64,000 nt of DNA from Puccinellia tenuiflora (GCA_012064385.1 QRDG01000814.1:1004749-1068748); one strand, 5' to 3'; positions 11,591 through 21,717 are shown, counted from the first letter of the stretch. A program made the numbers and translations. Notes: a model not told the origin generated them from the sequence alone.

Positions 11591-12208
11591 TCATGGATTT
11601 AAATATTTTGGGAGACCATCATTTGATTTGTATGGGTTGTGGTTAACTAAGTTTGGTTATGTCGACAATTTGCTGAGAAAACAAACTTGTTCACTACTTC
11701 TGTGCAAGGAGAAAAAGGCATGGCGCCTTGGCCGAAGGCGTCGTGGTCCTCAGCATGGCGCCCTAGCCCGGGGCGCCATGATGTCGACATCCGGAGACTC
11801 TGGTCTAACTCCGGATGTACTCCGGCACCTAACAGAGACCAACCGGAGTTAGCCCCGGAGGCCAGTACCATGGCGCCCTGCCCAAAGGCGCCATGTGTTC
11901 GAACACGACGCCCTGCTTAAAGGCGCCATGATAGTGGCCTCCGGGGCTAACTCCGGTTGGTCTCTGTTAGGTGCCGGAGTACATCCGGAGTTAGACCAGA
12001 GTCTCCGGATGTCGACATCATGGCGCCCCGGGCTAGGGCGCCATGCTGAGGACCACGACGCCTTCGGCCAAGGCGCCATGCCTTTTTCTCCTTGCACAGA
12101 AGTAGTGAACAAGTTTGTTTTCTCAGCAAATTGTCGACATAACCAAACTTAGTTAACCACAACCCATACAAATCAAATGATGGTCTCCCAAAATATTTAA
12201 ATCCATGA
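11591..12208. repeat. 618-bp palindrome: 274-bp inverted arms around a 70-bp loop
   Basis: Arm 11591-11864 is the reverse complement of 11935-12208. The two strands even give identical 74-codon open frames (11628-11852 on +, 11947-12171 on -), so the arms are essentially perfect. The loop 11865-11934 is itself partly palindromic, with GTGTTCGAACAC near its centre. Six 25-bp modules lie inside: 11720-11744, 11755-11779, 11870-11894, 11905-11929, 12020-12044 and 12055-12079. It lies where the + and - genes converge, so read-through transcripts from either side would fold into a long hairpin. Confidence 0.93.
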
Positions 12209-12345
12209 CATTAGAAAGTTTGAAAAGCCACATAAGGTTGAGTACGAATTACAAAATCCATGAGTTTCACAATTTCGTTAAGCCATAAGGGCTAGTTCCG
12301 ATTACAAGTTCACGACAACATCATTGCTAGTTCCAATTACGAAAT

Positions 12346-12824
12346 CTATTGAGTCGAACGGGGATATTTGCCCTTACGATTGAACGAGTCCTGTTCACCT
12401 TCTTCTTCCTCTCTTGCACGGCTAGACCCCTCACGCTTAGTCACATCCCATGCAAGCCGAGCCTCATGAAGCACCTTCTTCTCAAATTCCCGCTCCTCCC
12501 TCTCTCTCCTTTCTTTTTCCACAAGTTGTGCCTTCCGCCAGTTCTCCTCGAAGACCTGTTGAGCTAGTTCCCTCGCTGCCTTGGCTTTAGCAACAAGCCG
12601 TTTTCCCTCTCAACAACCTCTATCCTTCCTTTGTAGTAGGCATCTATCCTAGCAAGACGAGCCTCTTCTTTCCTCCTCGCTTCTTCGGCTGCTTCCTTCT
12701 CCCTAACCTTCCTCGCAGCTTCCTTCCACCATCCCGGCCTCTCGCCTTCATCGTCCCTATCCTCATCCCACTTCCTTGTTGGCTTATTGGGCTGAGACGC
12801 GGCCATGTCTATAACAATTGACAA
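12346..12824 (-). pseudogene. Small coiled-coil protein gene of MULE 1 with a one-base frameshift
   Basis: The reading starts at the ATG of MAASQPNKPTRKW (near 12805, after an acceptor-like TTATAG) and continues with a charged helix rich in Glu, Arg, Lys and Ala. In the first frame it ends at 12564. Immediately after residues VEREN, the neighbouring frame continues the same charged helix (VAKAKAARELAQQVFEENW) to a stop at 12346-12348. One base missing in the run at 12601-12604 explains this. The protein resembles the C-terminal half of the GRF/coiled-coil protein of the second element (63478-64000) but shows no zinc finger. No enzymatic motif is visible. Confidence 0.6.
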
Positions 12825-12960
12825 GGTTTATGTTAGTACAACAAATGTAATAATGTATGACATAATTAACAATAGTGTAGTACGAAATAAATAATTTCTT
12901 TACCTTACTGAGTGTACTTTCAAACTCTACCTCTACCTCTACCTCTATTAGGAGAAATTC

Positions 12961-15900
12961 CTAGTAAAAAACGGAAACCACGCCGTCCTCCACCGCCACC
13001 ACCATGATGATATCCTCCATGTCCTTCACCTCCGCCGCCACCACCACTACCGGCATGATCATATCCTCCATGTGCTTGACCACCACTATGACCATCATTT
13101 GCGTGTCCACCACCACCATTATGTGAACCACGCCTACCACCATTATTTGAACCATGCCTACCACCATCATTTGACCCACCACGACCATGACTTGCACTTC
13201 CACTGCGACCATGGCTTGAATTCCCACCTTGTTGATGTGTGCTTGAGCCACGAGCATGGCTTCCACCATCGTCATGGTTTGTACCAGGTTGTTCACTTGT
13301 ACTTCCACCACGACTATGGCTTCTATATCGTCGACTTGTACTTCCACCTCCTTGACGACTACTTCCAGCAATATCTCCCCTTGATTTTTTCTTGTACTCC
13401 CTTGTTCATGACTTGTACTTGCACTGAATTCATGTTGGCTTGTTCGAGGCTCTTGAAAATGGTAGTTGCCCCATTCATGAAAACCACCATCCCAATCGTC
13501 CATGTCACCTCTAAAGCGCTTCGTATGACGTCTTCCTAGTTTTGTGACCTTCGTATCTGGATCAGGGTAAAGTGCCGGTCCGTCATATTCTGGCCAAACT
13601 GATTGGTCTAGGAAGGGTTCGAACCTTCCGGGCCATGTGGCGTGAACTGTTCTAATTGCATACTCATCCAACCTAATATTGTCTGAAAATTCATAACCCA
13701 CACGTCTTACGCGTCCTGCCGCCATAAGGTGTGAACATGGGAGATGGTACACTATTGGTCTCGCACATGAACACTCGCCTGCCCTTAGGTGAACCTTGAA
13801 GGACCCTCCTCCGAACTGCACACCCCCTTGGGTGATCCCCCCGGGTTCGTTGACCTGATATATCAAATCCGTACTATTGAATTCTTCCACAACTTGCGTG
13901 TCTGCCTTTCTAGTCTGATATTCAATCCAATCGTCAAACTTTGGTGCATATTTGTACACGTATGCTTGATCGTCGGCTGGCGACATTTGCTCAGCCGTTA
14001 CTTGACTATATTTCAGAAAGTACGCATTCAATTTCGTGAAGGTATATTCGACGATTGCAGTAACTGGCAATGCACGCACACCCTTTATCACATTGTTAAA
14101 ACATTCGGCCATATTGCTTGTCATCGCCCCGTACCTCCTGCCTTGATAGTCATAAGCCCGTGCCCACTTATTCCTTTCCTCGAAGTTCCTATTAAGAAAC
14201 TCTTTACCTCCAACGGATGCAAGACTGAAGATCTTGTCATACAATTTCTTGAAATGACGATGTGTGAACGCGAGACAACAATCCTGAAGCTCGTCAGCTA
14301 ACTCCTTACTTGCACATGCCCTATAGAAGTTAGAGACGAAATGACGCATACACCACCGATGGTGCACACGACCATATCCCGGAATAGAAATATCCACCGC
14401 GTTTAGTATCCCTTGGTGTCGATCCGATATGATGCAGACCTCTCTTCCCGGTCCAACTACCTTCGTTCTCACTAGGCGAAGGAACCACTCCCAATTTACA
14501 TTGTTTTCCGCTGACACCAAAGCGAATGCCATAGGTACCAATCTGTTGCCACCGTCATGCGCTATGGCGACCAACATTGTGCCCCTGAACTTGCCGGTCA
14601 GAAAAGTTCCATCGACGGCCATTACCGGCCTACAATGTTTAAACGCCTTTATGGACACACCAAATGCCCAAAATGCGCGTCCAAATACATGTACTTCTTC
14701 ACCGTTGTGCTTTGTAACTTTATTGTCCATGGGCTCAACCACATAGACCATATCCGGGTTTGTAGCCTTCATCGCACCCAAAACAAGAGGGAGCCGGTTG
14801 TATGATTCTTCCCAATCACCATACAATATTTTGAAGGCGGCTTGCTTGGCCTTCCATGCCTTGCCGTACTGCACTGTGTATCCGTAAAGCCCGTGGACAT
14901 AACTGATGACGCTCTTAATTGGGCATGTCGGTAAGATCTTTATGGTATGGGTAATTTGATGGCCTATAAACTCGGAGGTCAATTGACGGTGATCATTCTT
15001 AGCGTTCGCCTTGTCTACATTCTTGGGACGACATCTGTGTGTGAGAACACTATTGGTAAGCTTCCATTGAGGTCCCCCTTTCCCATCTTTCACAGGTCCA
15101 CCTTTCAAAGGTCTTGCACGGACAATCCACGGACAGTTGTTGAAGTCCTCACATCTGACCGTGTAACACACACTCTCGTTTGAGTGCCTCACAACAAATG
15201 GTCGATGATGCTTCACCGCGTAGTCCTTAAGCCAGTTTTGAAGTTCTTCCAAATTCTGGAAAATGGTTCCTTTCCCAACCCCATGGCTGTCTAGATTGGT
15301 TTCTTTCTTGGAATATGGCCTTGGACCTAGAATATCACTTGTGCCACCATCCACAATTGCCTTATCTGCAAGACTTACATCAGCAAACAATGAAGTCCGG
15401 TGATCCCGACCAAATGCCCGCATAAAAGCTCTTGCTTCCTTAGCCGTCAGTCCATCCTCATCTATTTCTTCCTCTGGGCCTTCGTCCTCCGAGTCAATTG
15501 CGTATGATCGGGCATATGGGGTGTCATGATCCATGTCCGATTCGTAGCAATTAGCTTCCACATCTCCAACATCATGGTTATGGAGATAAGCTTCCGTTTC
15601 ATGACCCTGACCATCATCTCCCGTATATTCGTCATCATCGGACTCATCACCCTCCATGGATGCTTGATGACAGTCATAATGGTTATTGAAGACCGGGCTC
15701 ATAGGTTGGGTCATTGGGGGTTGGCTCATTCTTGTGTCATACTCTTCAGGCTCCGGATCTACACGTGCCTCATCGTGTCGACCCGGGATACTAGTATCAC
15801 TTGCGGATGCTTGCTGATTCAAGTCAATGTGTCCTCGATCACGAACCTTCCTTCTGGCAAATAACTCAAGAGATTTGTCTTGTGAGTTCAAAACAACCTC

Positions 15901-16167
15901 CTTGTATGCTTGCCATCGATTTTCGTTGTCCAGAGGCATCATTTTCCACCGAATGTAATGATCAAACCCAACATTATATCTTCCTTTCAATTCAACTACA
16001 TCACTCTTCTCCATCCAATTCAACTCAATTCGGACCTTCTCCATAACATCGACAAAGCTAGGACTACTCTCAAACACCATCACTATCTCCTCCGGATCGA
16101 CATAATCAACATCTCCTTTCATAAAAGCCGCGAAGTCCACATGATGAACATTCACGATTCTCGACAT
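12961..16167 (-). CDS. MURA-like MULE transposase, 1068 residues in the open frame
   Basis: The ATG at 16167 follows directly on a splice acceptor. Residues 1-55 resemble the N-terminal PB1-like domain of plant MULE transposases, and 100-245 is an acidic linker. Residues 298-385 are the MuDR-type DNA-binding region (GKGTIFQNLEELQNWL; conserved Cys and His). Residues 515-610 begin the DDE core, with Asp519 (AVDGTF), Asp582 (IISDRHQG) and Glu688 (SNMAECFN) as the likely catalytic triad. A SWIM zinc finger follows (ECSCARP...LPCSHLMAA, residues 798-816). After residue 928 the open frame becomes an odd Val-rich tail. The -1 frame instead gives a natural Gly/Ser/His-rich tail ending RGRGRGRV, with a stop at 12920-12922. 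The core looks intact and probably active. Confidence 0.92.
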   Translation of the reverse strand: MSRIVNVHHVDFAAFMKGDVDYVDPEEIVMVFESSPSFVDVMEKVRIELNWMEKSDVVELKGRYNVGFDHYIRWKMMPLDNENRWQAYKEVVLNSQDKSLELFARRKVRDRGHIDLNQQASASDTSIPGRHDEARVDPEPEEYDTRMSQPPMTQPMSPVFNNHYDCHQASMEGDESDDDEYTGDDGQGHETEAYLHNHDVGDVEANCYESDMDHDTPYARSYAIDSEDEGPEEEIDEDGLTAKEARAFMRAFGRDHRTSLFADVSLADKAIVDGGTSDILGPRPYSKKETNLDSHGVGKGTIFQNLEELQNWLKDYAVKHHRPFVVRHSNESVCYTVRCEDFNNCPWIVRARPLKGGPVKDGKGGPQWKLTNSVLTHRCRPKNVDKANAKNDHRQLTSEFIGHQITHTIKILPTCPIKSVISYVHGLYGYTVQYGKAWKAKQAAFKILYGDWEESYNRLPLVLGAMKATNPDMVYVVEPMDNKVTKHNGEEVHVFGRAFWAFGVSIKAFKHCRPVMAVDGTFLTGKFRGTMLVAIAHDGGNRLVPMAFALVSAENNVNWEWFLRLVRTKVVGPGREVCIISDRHQGILNAVDISIPGYGRVHHRWCMRHFVSNFYRACASKELADELQDCCLAFTHRHFKKLYDKIFSLASVGGKEFLNRNFEERNKWARAYDYQGRRYGAMTSNMAECFNNVIKGVRALPVTAIVEYTFTKLNAYFLKYSQVTAEQMSPADDQAYVYKYAPKFDDWIEYQTRKADTQVVEEFNSTDLIYQVNEPGGITQGGVQFGGGSFKVHLRAGECSCARPIVYHLPCSHLMAAGRVRRVGYEFSDNIRLDEYAIRTVHATWPGRFEPFLDQSVWPEYDGPALYPDPDTKVTKLGRRHTKRFRGDMDDWDGGFHEWGNYHFQEPRTSQHEFSASTSHEQGSTRKNQGEILLEVVVKEVEVQVDDIEAIVVVEVQVNNLVQTMTMVEAMLVAQAHINKVGIQAMVAVEVQVMVVVGQMMVVGMVQIMVVGVVHIMVVVDTQMMVIVVVKHMEDMIMPVVVVAAEVKDMEDIIMVVAVEDGVVSVFY

Positions 16168-16644
16168 CTAACAATACAAAACAATAAAAAATATCCATCA
16201 CAACCAAATACCAAACCATACCATACTAATCTAGGGTTGCAAATTTCTAGGGTTAGGGTTTGGGTCAACCAAATCCCTCACCATACCATACTAATCTACG
16301 GTTACAAATTTATAGGGTTAGGGTTTGGTTGAACCAAATCCCTCACCATACCATACAAATACTTAATCCCACTTCCATAACAAACATATAAGGTCAAGGA
16401 AAAACAAAATCTACACAACTTAGGGTTTCCAAATAGATGCAAAAACAACCAAATGTCAAGATTTAAATTGGACAAAAACGAGAAGAACGGAGGAGATTAC
16501 CTTGGAGGATCAAAGGGAAACGAAATCCACGGAGAAAACCCTCCGATTTGGAGGGCAATAGCTAGGGCGACGGGTGGGTATGCCTCTTCTTCGAGTTGGG
16601 AGAGTGGAAATGGGTGGGGATAGCCTCCACAGGGCCGCTGCGGC
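16168..16644 (-). promoter_or_regulatory. Leader intron, leader exon and probable promoter of the MULE transposase
   Basis: On the minus strand a leader exon ends at 16502 (CCAAG then GTAATC), and the intron 16168-16501 ends in TAG exactly at the ATG. Within the intron, 16204-16360 holds about two and a half copies of a 65-bp direct repeat containing ACCAAATCCCTCACCATACC and AGGGTTAGGGTTT. Confidence 0.6.
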
Positions 16645-16902
16645 GGCTGATAACCCTAAGTGGCATGGCGCCTTGGGCTAGGGCGCCATGGTAGTTAGTA
16701 TGGCGCCTTGCCCTGGGGCGTCATGGAACTCAGCTGGGGCTGACATGGCCAGTCCATGGCGCCTTTGACCAAGGCGTCATGATTCTTGGTATGGCGCCCT
16801 AGGGCCGGGCGCCATGAAAAAGGGTCAAATCTGAAATTATTTTGAATTTCGGTCCATTTCGTGAAATCTTTTCGAAAAAGGGTCAAATATGGTAAATTTC
16901 AC
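16645..16902 (-). repeat. Right terminal inverted repeat of MULE 1, with four palindromic modules
   Basis: Inverted partner of 5840-6097, also 258 bases. Modules lie at 16665-16689, 16700-16724, 16756-16780 and 16791-16815, each 8-9-8 with ATGGCGCC-type arms. They lie upstream of the transposase leader. The right target duplication is 16903-16911. Confidence 0.87.
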
Positions 16903-17045
16903 GCCATGTTGGATTGGCTGGGACCCGCGTTTGTCCCCACATGTTCCATCCTGTCTACACGGACCAACCAAACTCTACGTCACTCTTACAGTTCACTCCG
17001 CCAGCTTCCCTTCCACTCTGCTCCATGTCCGCTCCCCTCCCCACC

Positions 17046-17605
17046 TAGGGCTGGAATTAAAACTCGAAACTCGCGAGTTAAACGAGCAGATCGGAACTCG
17101 ACTCGGCTCGACTCGAACTCGTTGCTAAACGAGCCGAGCCGAGTTTTCATTTTAGACGCTAAACGAGCCGAGCCGAGTTTTCATTTTAGACGCTAAACGA
17201 GTTCGAGTTAAACGAGCCGAGTTCCGAGCTACTCGTTTAGCTCGTTTAACTCGGTAAAATAAAATCGTTACATTATTCTTGTCTTTGTGAATTATTTTAC
17301 CTCATTATCATAGTTTAACGACTAGATAGTACTTAATATTGTCATAGATTGTTTGATAATTGCATCATACATGAATAAATAATTAGAAAAATACATATAA
17401 AATCTATTACAATGCATGTTAACAGTTTTACCGAGCTAAACGAGTTAAACGAGCAAACTCGCGAGTTTAGCGAGCTGAGCCGAGTTCCAATTTTGAACTC
17501 GTTTGTCGAACGAGCCGAGTCGAGCACTCGAGCCGAGCTCGCTAGTTGACCGAGCTTGAACGAGTCGAGCCGAGCCAGCTCGGCTCGGCTCGAATTCCAG
17601 GCCTA
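17046..17605. mobile_element. 560-bp non-autonomous hAT-like element
   Basis: The left end TAGGGCTGGAATT matches the inverted right end AATTCCAGGCCTA. Both sides are flanked by the 8-bp direct repeat TCCCCACC (17038-17045 and 17606-17613), the hAT signature. The inner ends are packed with short inverted GAGC/CTCG motifs (ACGAGCCGAGCC and complements). The middle is AT-rich. No coding region is seen. Confidence 0.88.
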
Positions 17606-17613
17606 TCCCCACC

Positions 17614-18990
17614 CAGTCCACGATGTCGTCCGACGACAACATCAACTTGAATGACCTCGAGCCAGAGGATTCGGATGCGGTAGCGGCAGAATCCGTCATC
17701 CCCTACGACAATGACCTCGCCCTAGAGACGTCGCTCCATGATAACAGCGGATCTAGCTCCCTGCCGTCGTATCTGCGTAGGTACGCGTCGTCTCGCGCTC
17801 CACTCCGCCAGCTCGCAGGACCACGTCGGCCTTGACCCCACCGGTACAAGCTCCACCGGGCTGGAGGATGGTGCCGGATGGGCCCGACTGGCGGTTGCTG
17901 CCCTTGAGCCCGCCTAAACGGACGCCGGAGTCCGAGGCACGGGCATATCAGCGCCTGAAGAACATGGACCGCACACTGCCGGTGAAGACATTTGCGGTGG
18001 GGACGAACCGACCACCCGGAGGTCGTGGACAAGTCCATGACCTCCGTGGAGACGGAAGCCCGACGTCGCCGCCACAAGAACGGTGCGACGATGGAGGCCA
18101 TGGCCGTGTCTAAGCGGGAGGTAGTGAAGAATGAAGCTGCCGTCTACCTAGCCGACATGCAGGCCTGAGCCATCCGGATGCTCACAGCTCGGCGCACCTC
18201 CAGCCGCAACGGCACCACCGACGTCTCCTCCTGTTGGTGCATCGCCTTTGACCGTCGCCCAACCAGAGATGCCAAGGGGAAGGGAAAGGCGCCACCGTGA
18301 ACTTCGGTGTGTCCGTTTCCATGTATATACTGACTTTTGCTGATCATGTCCCTGCAATCTGGTATGTGTATTTTGCTGAACTTGTCTAATTTCCGTGTAA
18401 ATACTCAGTGGAAGTGATCTAATTTCTGCATGTTTGTCCAATGTTTGATAGTTGCTTTGGTGCATGATCCACGTTGTATGTGTTCTATGTTTTCGCATGA
18501 TTTTGAGGGGTACAATGAGGAGCGATGGCTGTAGGAGACTAGTTTTGAGGTTGTTCAGACCCTATCCGCGGACACCTTCGGACGTGTCCACGGATAGATA
18601 GAGGGCCAAATTTTGCAACCCTGGTTGGAGATGCTTTTAGGGAACCAAAAAACACATTAGCTATGAATCGTGAAATACGGACTATTCGCCCAAAGGTGAC
18701 CAAGTTATCTTTTTATAGGTATAAGGGCAATCCAACGGGGCGACCCAAATAGACGCGGAATCTATCTGACTTTCATCCATTTGGATCGTCAGGTGGACAT
18801 AAAATGTCCGCCCTTGTCCGCAGGCCCGACAGTGCATCCGACGGTGCCGACCCATATAAATTTAAGATATATTTTAAATCTTCAAAAAAACGACCATTTT
18901 GCATTCAATTTTAAGATATTTTTTATATTAAACGAAATTGAAACTAAATCTAGATGCAAATGCACTGCTCGAGCTACTTCTCACATATAA
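17614..18990. other. GC-rich degenerate transposon-like DNA with short broken ORFs
   Basis: Open frames such as 17623-17835 and 17832-18113 (+) look protein-like (SSDDNINLNDLEPEDSDAVA; APPGWRMVPDGPDWRLLPLS) but are in different frames and broken, with no recognisable domain. Removing the MULE, the hAT element and their target duplications makes 5640-5839 continue smoothly into 16912-17045 and 17614 onward. I infer that both inserted into one older GC-rich repeat. Confidence 0.4.
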
Positions 18991-19016
18991 ATCTAGATTC
19001 AAACGTAGTGCTCGAG

Positions 19017-19571
19017 CTACGTCTCACATATGGCCGGGCTTTTGAGGAACCGACCATATGTCGATGGCCGAAGAGGTCGGCGGCAAGCTCCGGCCGGCCG
19101 AAACTTGGCCCACGTTGATGTCAATAACCGACGTAGGCGGCGTAGAAAGCTCTCCTGGAACATACTCTTGAAATCCCCCAGCCTAGTCGGAATCGATGTT
19201 AATGACCGGCCCAGCCGAAGGAGGTGGCGGTGGAGGTGGTGATAGACACGGAGGCCCACCCCGCCCCATGGACGCTGCGATGGCTGCCTGCATGTCGGGC
19301 CAAGGCGGGGTATCCGGCCGGTCCTCGTCTTCCTCCTCTTGTTATGACTCCAGGTCGTCAGTGGTGGGGAAGAAGCCAGGCATTGTACATGTCCCACACC
19401 ACGACGTCCCCATAGGGCGACGACATGTCGTAATGCGGGTCGCTCCGCTGGCATGGCCTGGTACATCTTGTGGATGTAGTCTCGTCGCAGCAGCCCGGTG
19501 AGCGGCGGCACCACCGGGACATTGACAATGTTGAGCACCCAACCGACCCGTAGGGAGCAATCAGCCGGCAC
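19017..19571 (-). pseudogene. Frame-broken coding remnant, unknown transposon-like protein
   Basis: On the minus strand, pieces from two or three frames read in order as one plausible protein: PVVPPLTGLLRRDYIHKMYQ, then DMSSPYGDVVVWDMYNAWLL, then a Pro/Ser-rich part ending near INIDS. The frame changes several times within 555 bases, so no intact product can be made. I do not recognise the family. Confidence 0.4.
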
Positions 19572-21547
19572 CGTGACATGGTTGGTTCTACAGCTCCTGC
19601 ACCGTCATCAGACGACGACCATCAGGCGCGTAGGATGGTTGAGGCGGAGACGGAGGTGGCGGCCCGAGTGACGAGCTGGCTTTCCTCGACCCTGCTTCAT
19701 TGTGGCATAGCCGCACCGATCTTCCCAGGCCGCAGACTGCTCGCTCCGGCTGGACATACCGGGAGTGGAGGTGGCTAGGGTTTCTCTACCGACGGCGGCG
19801 GGAAGGGGGAGGGTGAATGGAGTGGATAGGGACGGCCCCTGGCATTAAAAGGACATCGTTGATGCGTGGGCCCGGGTGGACATGGGTGGACGCGACGGAC
19901 ATGCTGACCGTCGACGCAAACCATGCTCAAATTTGGGTAGACGCAGTCATCCCTGACATCGCCGTCGGCCAGTTCGCCGAGGAGCAATTCCGGCCGCCGT
20001 CGTTACGATACGCCGGAAGCAGACGCAGGCTTCCGCCGTCGGACGCATTCGGAATTCCTCCCTGCCGTCGTCGTCGACCAGTCCGTCGTCAACCAGTCCG
20101 CCGAGGAGCAGTTCCGGCCGCCGTCGTAATGGACTAATGGGACGCCCGGCAGCGCGGTACGGCAAACTGCACGAGAAGACGACGGCAGATGCGCGCTTCG
20201 CCTCCGGTGGTGAGTGGTGCTGCCGGTAGCTTCGCCCTCCGCCCTGCCATGGCCGCCGTCCAGATCCCCCCATGGCCGCCATCCGGGGCAGTGCTTCGTC
20301 CGCGACCAGAAGCCACCCCTTGCTCCATGTCCTGTCAGCCGACGCCACCGCGGCGCCGCCACCGCTACAAGCCCAGCACGCCAGCGCCACCGATAGGGTT
20401 CGATCGATTGGGGAATCGAGGAAGGGAGAGAGGCTCGCGTGGGTCGATTGGGTTTCTTTTTTTTTCTTTGACTTGTGTTCCATCGGGGAAGTTGAGACAG
20501 GTCAGGAAAGGGTATTTTGGTCAGCCACGGAATAATTTGACGGAACAGTGAAACGGAACAAACGGTGGTATCATATGAGGCAAAAAAATTAAACAAAGTG
20601 TCATATAAGGAAAAAAAAACTTTCACGGGGCCAAATAAGGAACCCAACTTTCAACGTCATAGAAGGAATTTTCTCAATTTGGATTTCCGTACGGATGAAA
20701 AACGATCCGGTGTCCGTTTATATCGTTGCCGCGTGGACATAAACTGACACGGGAAGATGAAATGTGTCGTGCGTGCCGTTGGTGTTGACCTAATAACTCT
20801 TAGATATTTCTGTATTTGGTTTTTTGCAAGTTAACCGTAATAATATAGGGTACTACTACTAGAATGGACACAGCATAGGAGTCAATGCGTGTTGTCGTGT
20901 GGAGTGGGAGGGTGATGAATTCATGGTCAGATAGGATGGAAGCCTGATCCGCTGGCGTCCTTCCTCCTCGAGCGATGTGATCGTCGGTGCCTCCCTGCCG
21001 TCCGGCTTTAAATCGCGCGCACAGAAATCGCGTTCCTTCTCCGAGCCCCAGCCAGACATTCAAAAGTCTTTCTGGACAGTTCTGAATTCCGGATTTTCCA
21101 GAGAACGATCCGGTGTCAAGTTGAACACCCTGGAGCCGCCACATGTTCTCGATGATATATACAAACATGCAAAATCTTAATTTGAAATACTTTCTACTCC
21201 CTCTAAAAAACAACTAGCTACGTACAACTTGCCAATACGACTCCCGAGTCCCGATAGATTTTTCGGATCAGAGGGAGTATTTTAAACCATACGAAAATGA
21301 TAAATGTGTGGTTCTAAGTATACACACTTTTAAAACCAAAATATACAAGATTTTGTCATTTCTTTGTAGTTCATAATACAGAGAATTTTGCATGCTTGTA
21401 GGATGCATCATTGACTACTACACCCAAAAGTTTGTTTCAGATTTTTTTTAAACTTGAAAATACAAGTTTTGAATTAAAAAAAAATAAAGGAACAATCAGA
21501 GCTCGATCGGTAGTCAGAAACTCAGAATGACTTCTCGATGGCATATA

Positions 21548-21717
21548 CTCTATCCGTTCCACAATATAAGATGTTTTAGATATTTCACATGTTGTCTAGA
21601 TTCGGACTAAAAAAATGGAAAGTGGGTGAATATACACTAAAACATGTCTAGATACATGTAGTATAAATGTGAATGTAGAAAAAGCCTAAAACATCTTATA
21701 TTATGGAACGGAGGGAG
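21548..21717. mobile_element. Stowaway MITE
   Basis: The left end CTCTATCCGTTCC and right end GGAACGGAGGGAG are inverted copies flanked by TA. The internal body (ACAATATAAGATGTTTTAGA and its complement) matches the other two Stowaway copies in the window. Length 170 bp. Confidence 0.87.

Larger units (their letters stand above)
5840..16902. mobile_element. Complete autonomous-type Mutator-like element carrying a PMD gene (11,063 bp)
   Basis: Both ends are visible. The left end starts GTGAAATTTTAC and the right end finishes GTAAATTTCAC, flanked by the 9-bp direct repeat GCCATGTTG at 5831-5839 and 16903-16911. Nine-base duplications and long terminal inverted repeats are the Mutator hallmark, and the element encodes a MURA-like transposase. 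Gene order is PMD gene (+), unknown ORF (+), 618-bp palindrome, coiled-coil gene (-), transposase (-). The two + genes converge on the two - genes at the palindrome. The exact target duplication and well-conserved ends suggest a fairly recent insertion. Association of PMD genes with MULEs is known in plants; the internal palindromic modules are treated separately. Confidence 0.93.

Noticed and set aside
11628..12171. Identical 74-codon frames on both strands
   Set aside because: They are a consequence of the perfect inverted repeat and show no protein-like features.
13072..13539. His-rich 155-codon open frame on + (HHYDHH repeats)
   Set aside because: Antisense shadow of the Gly/Ser/His-coding tail of the transposase; no promoter or domain of its own.
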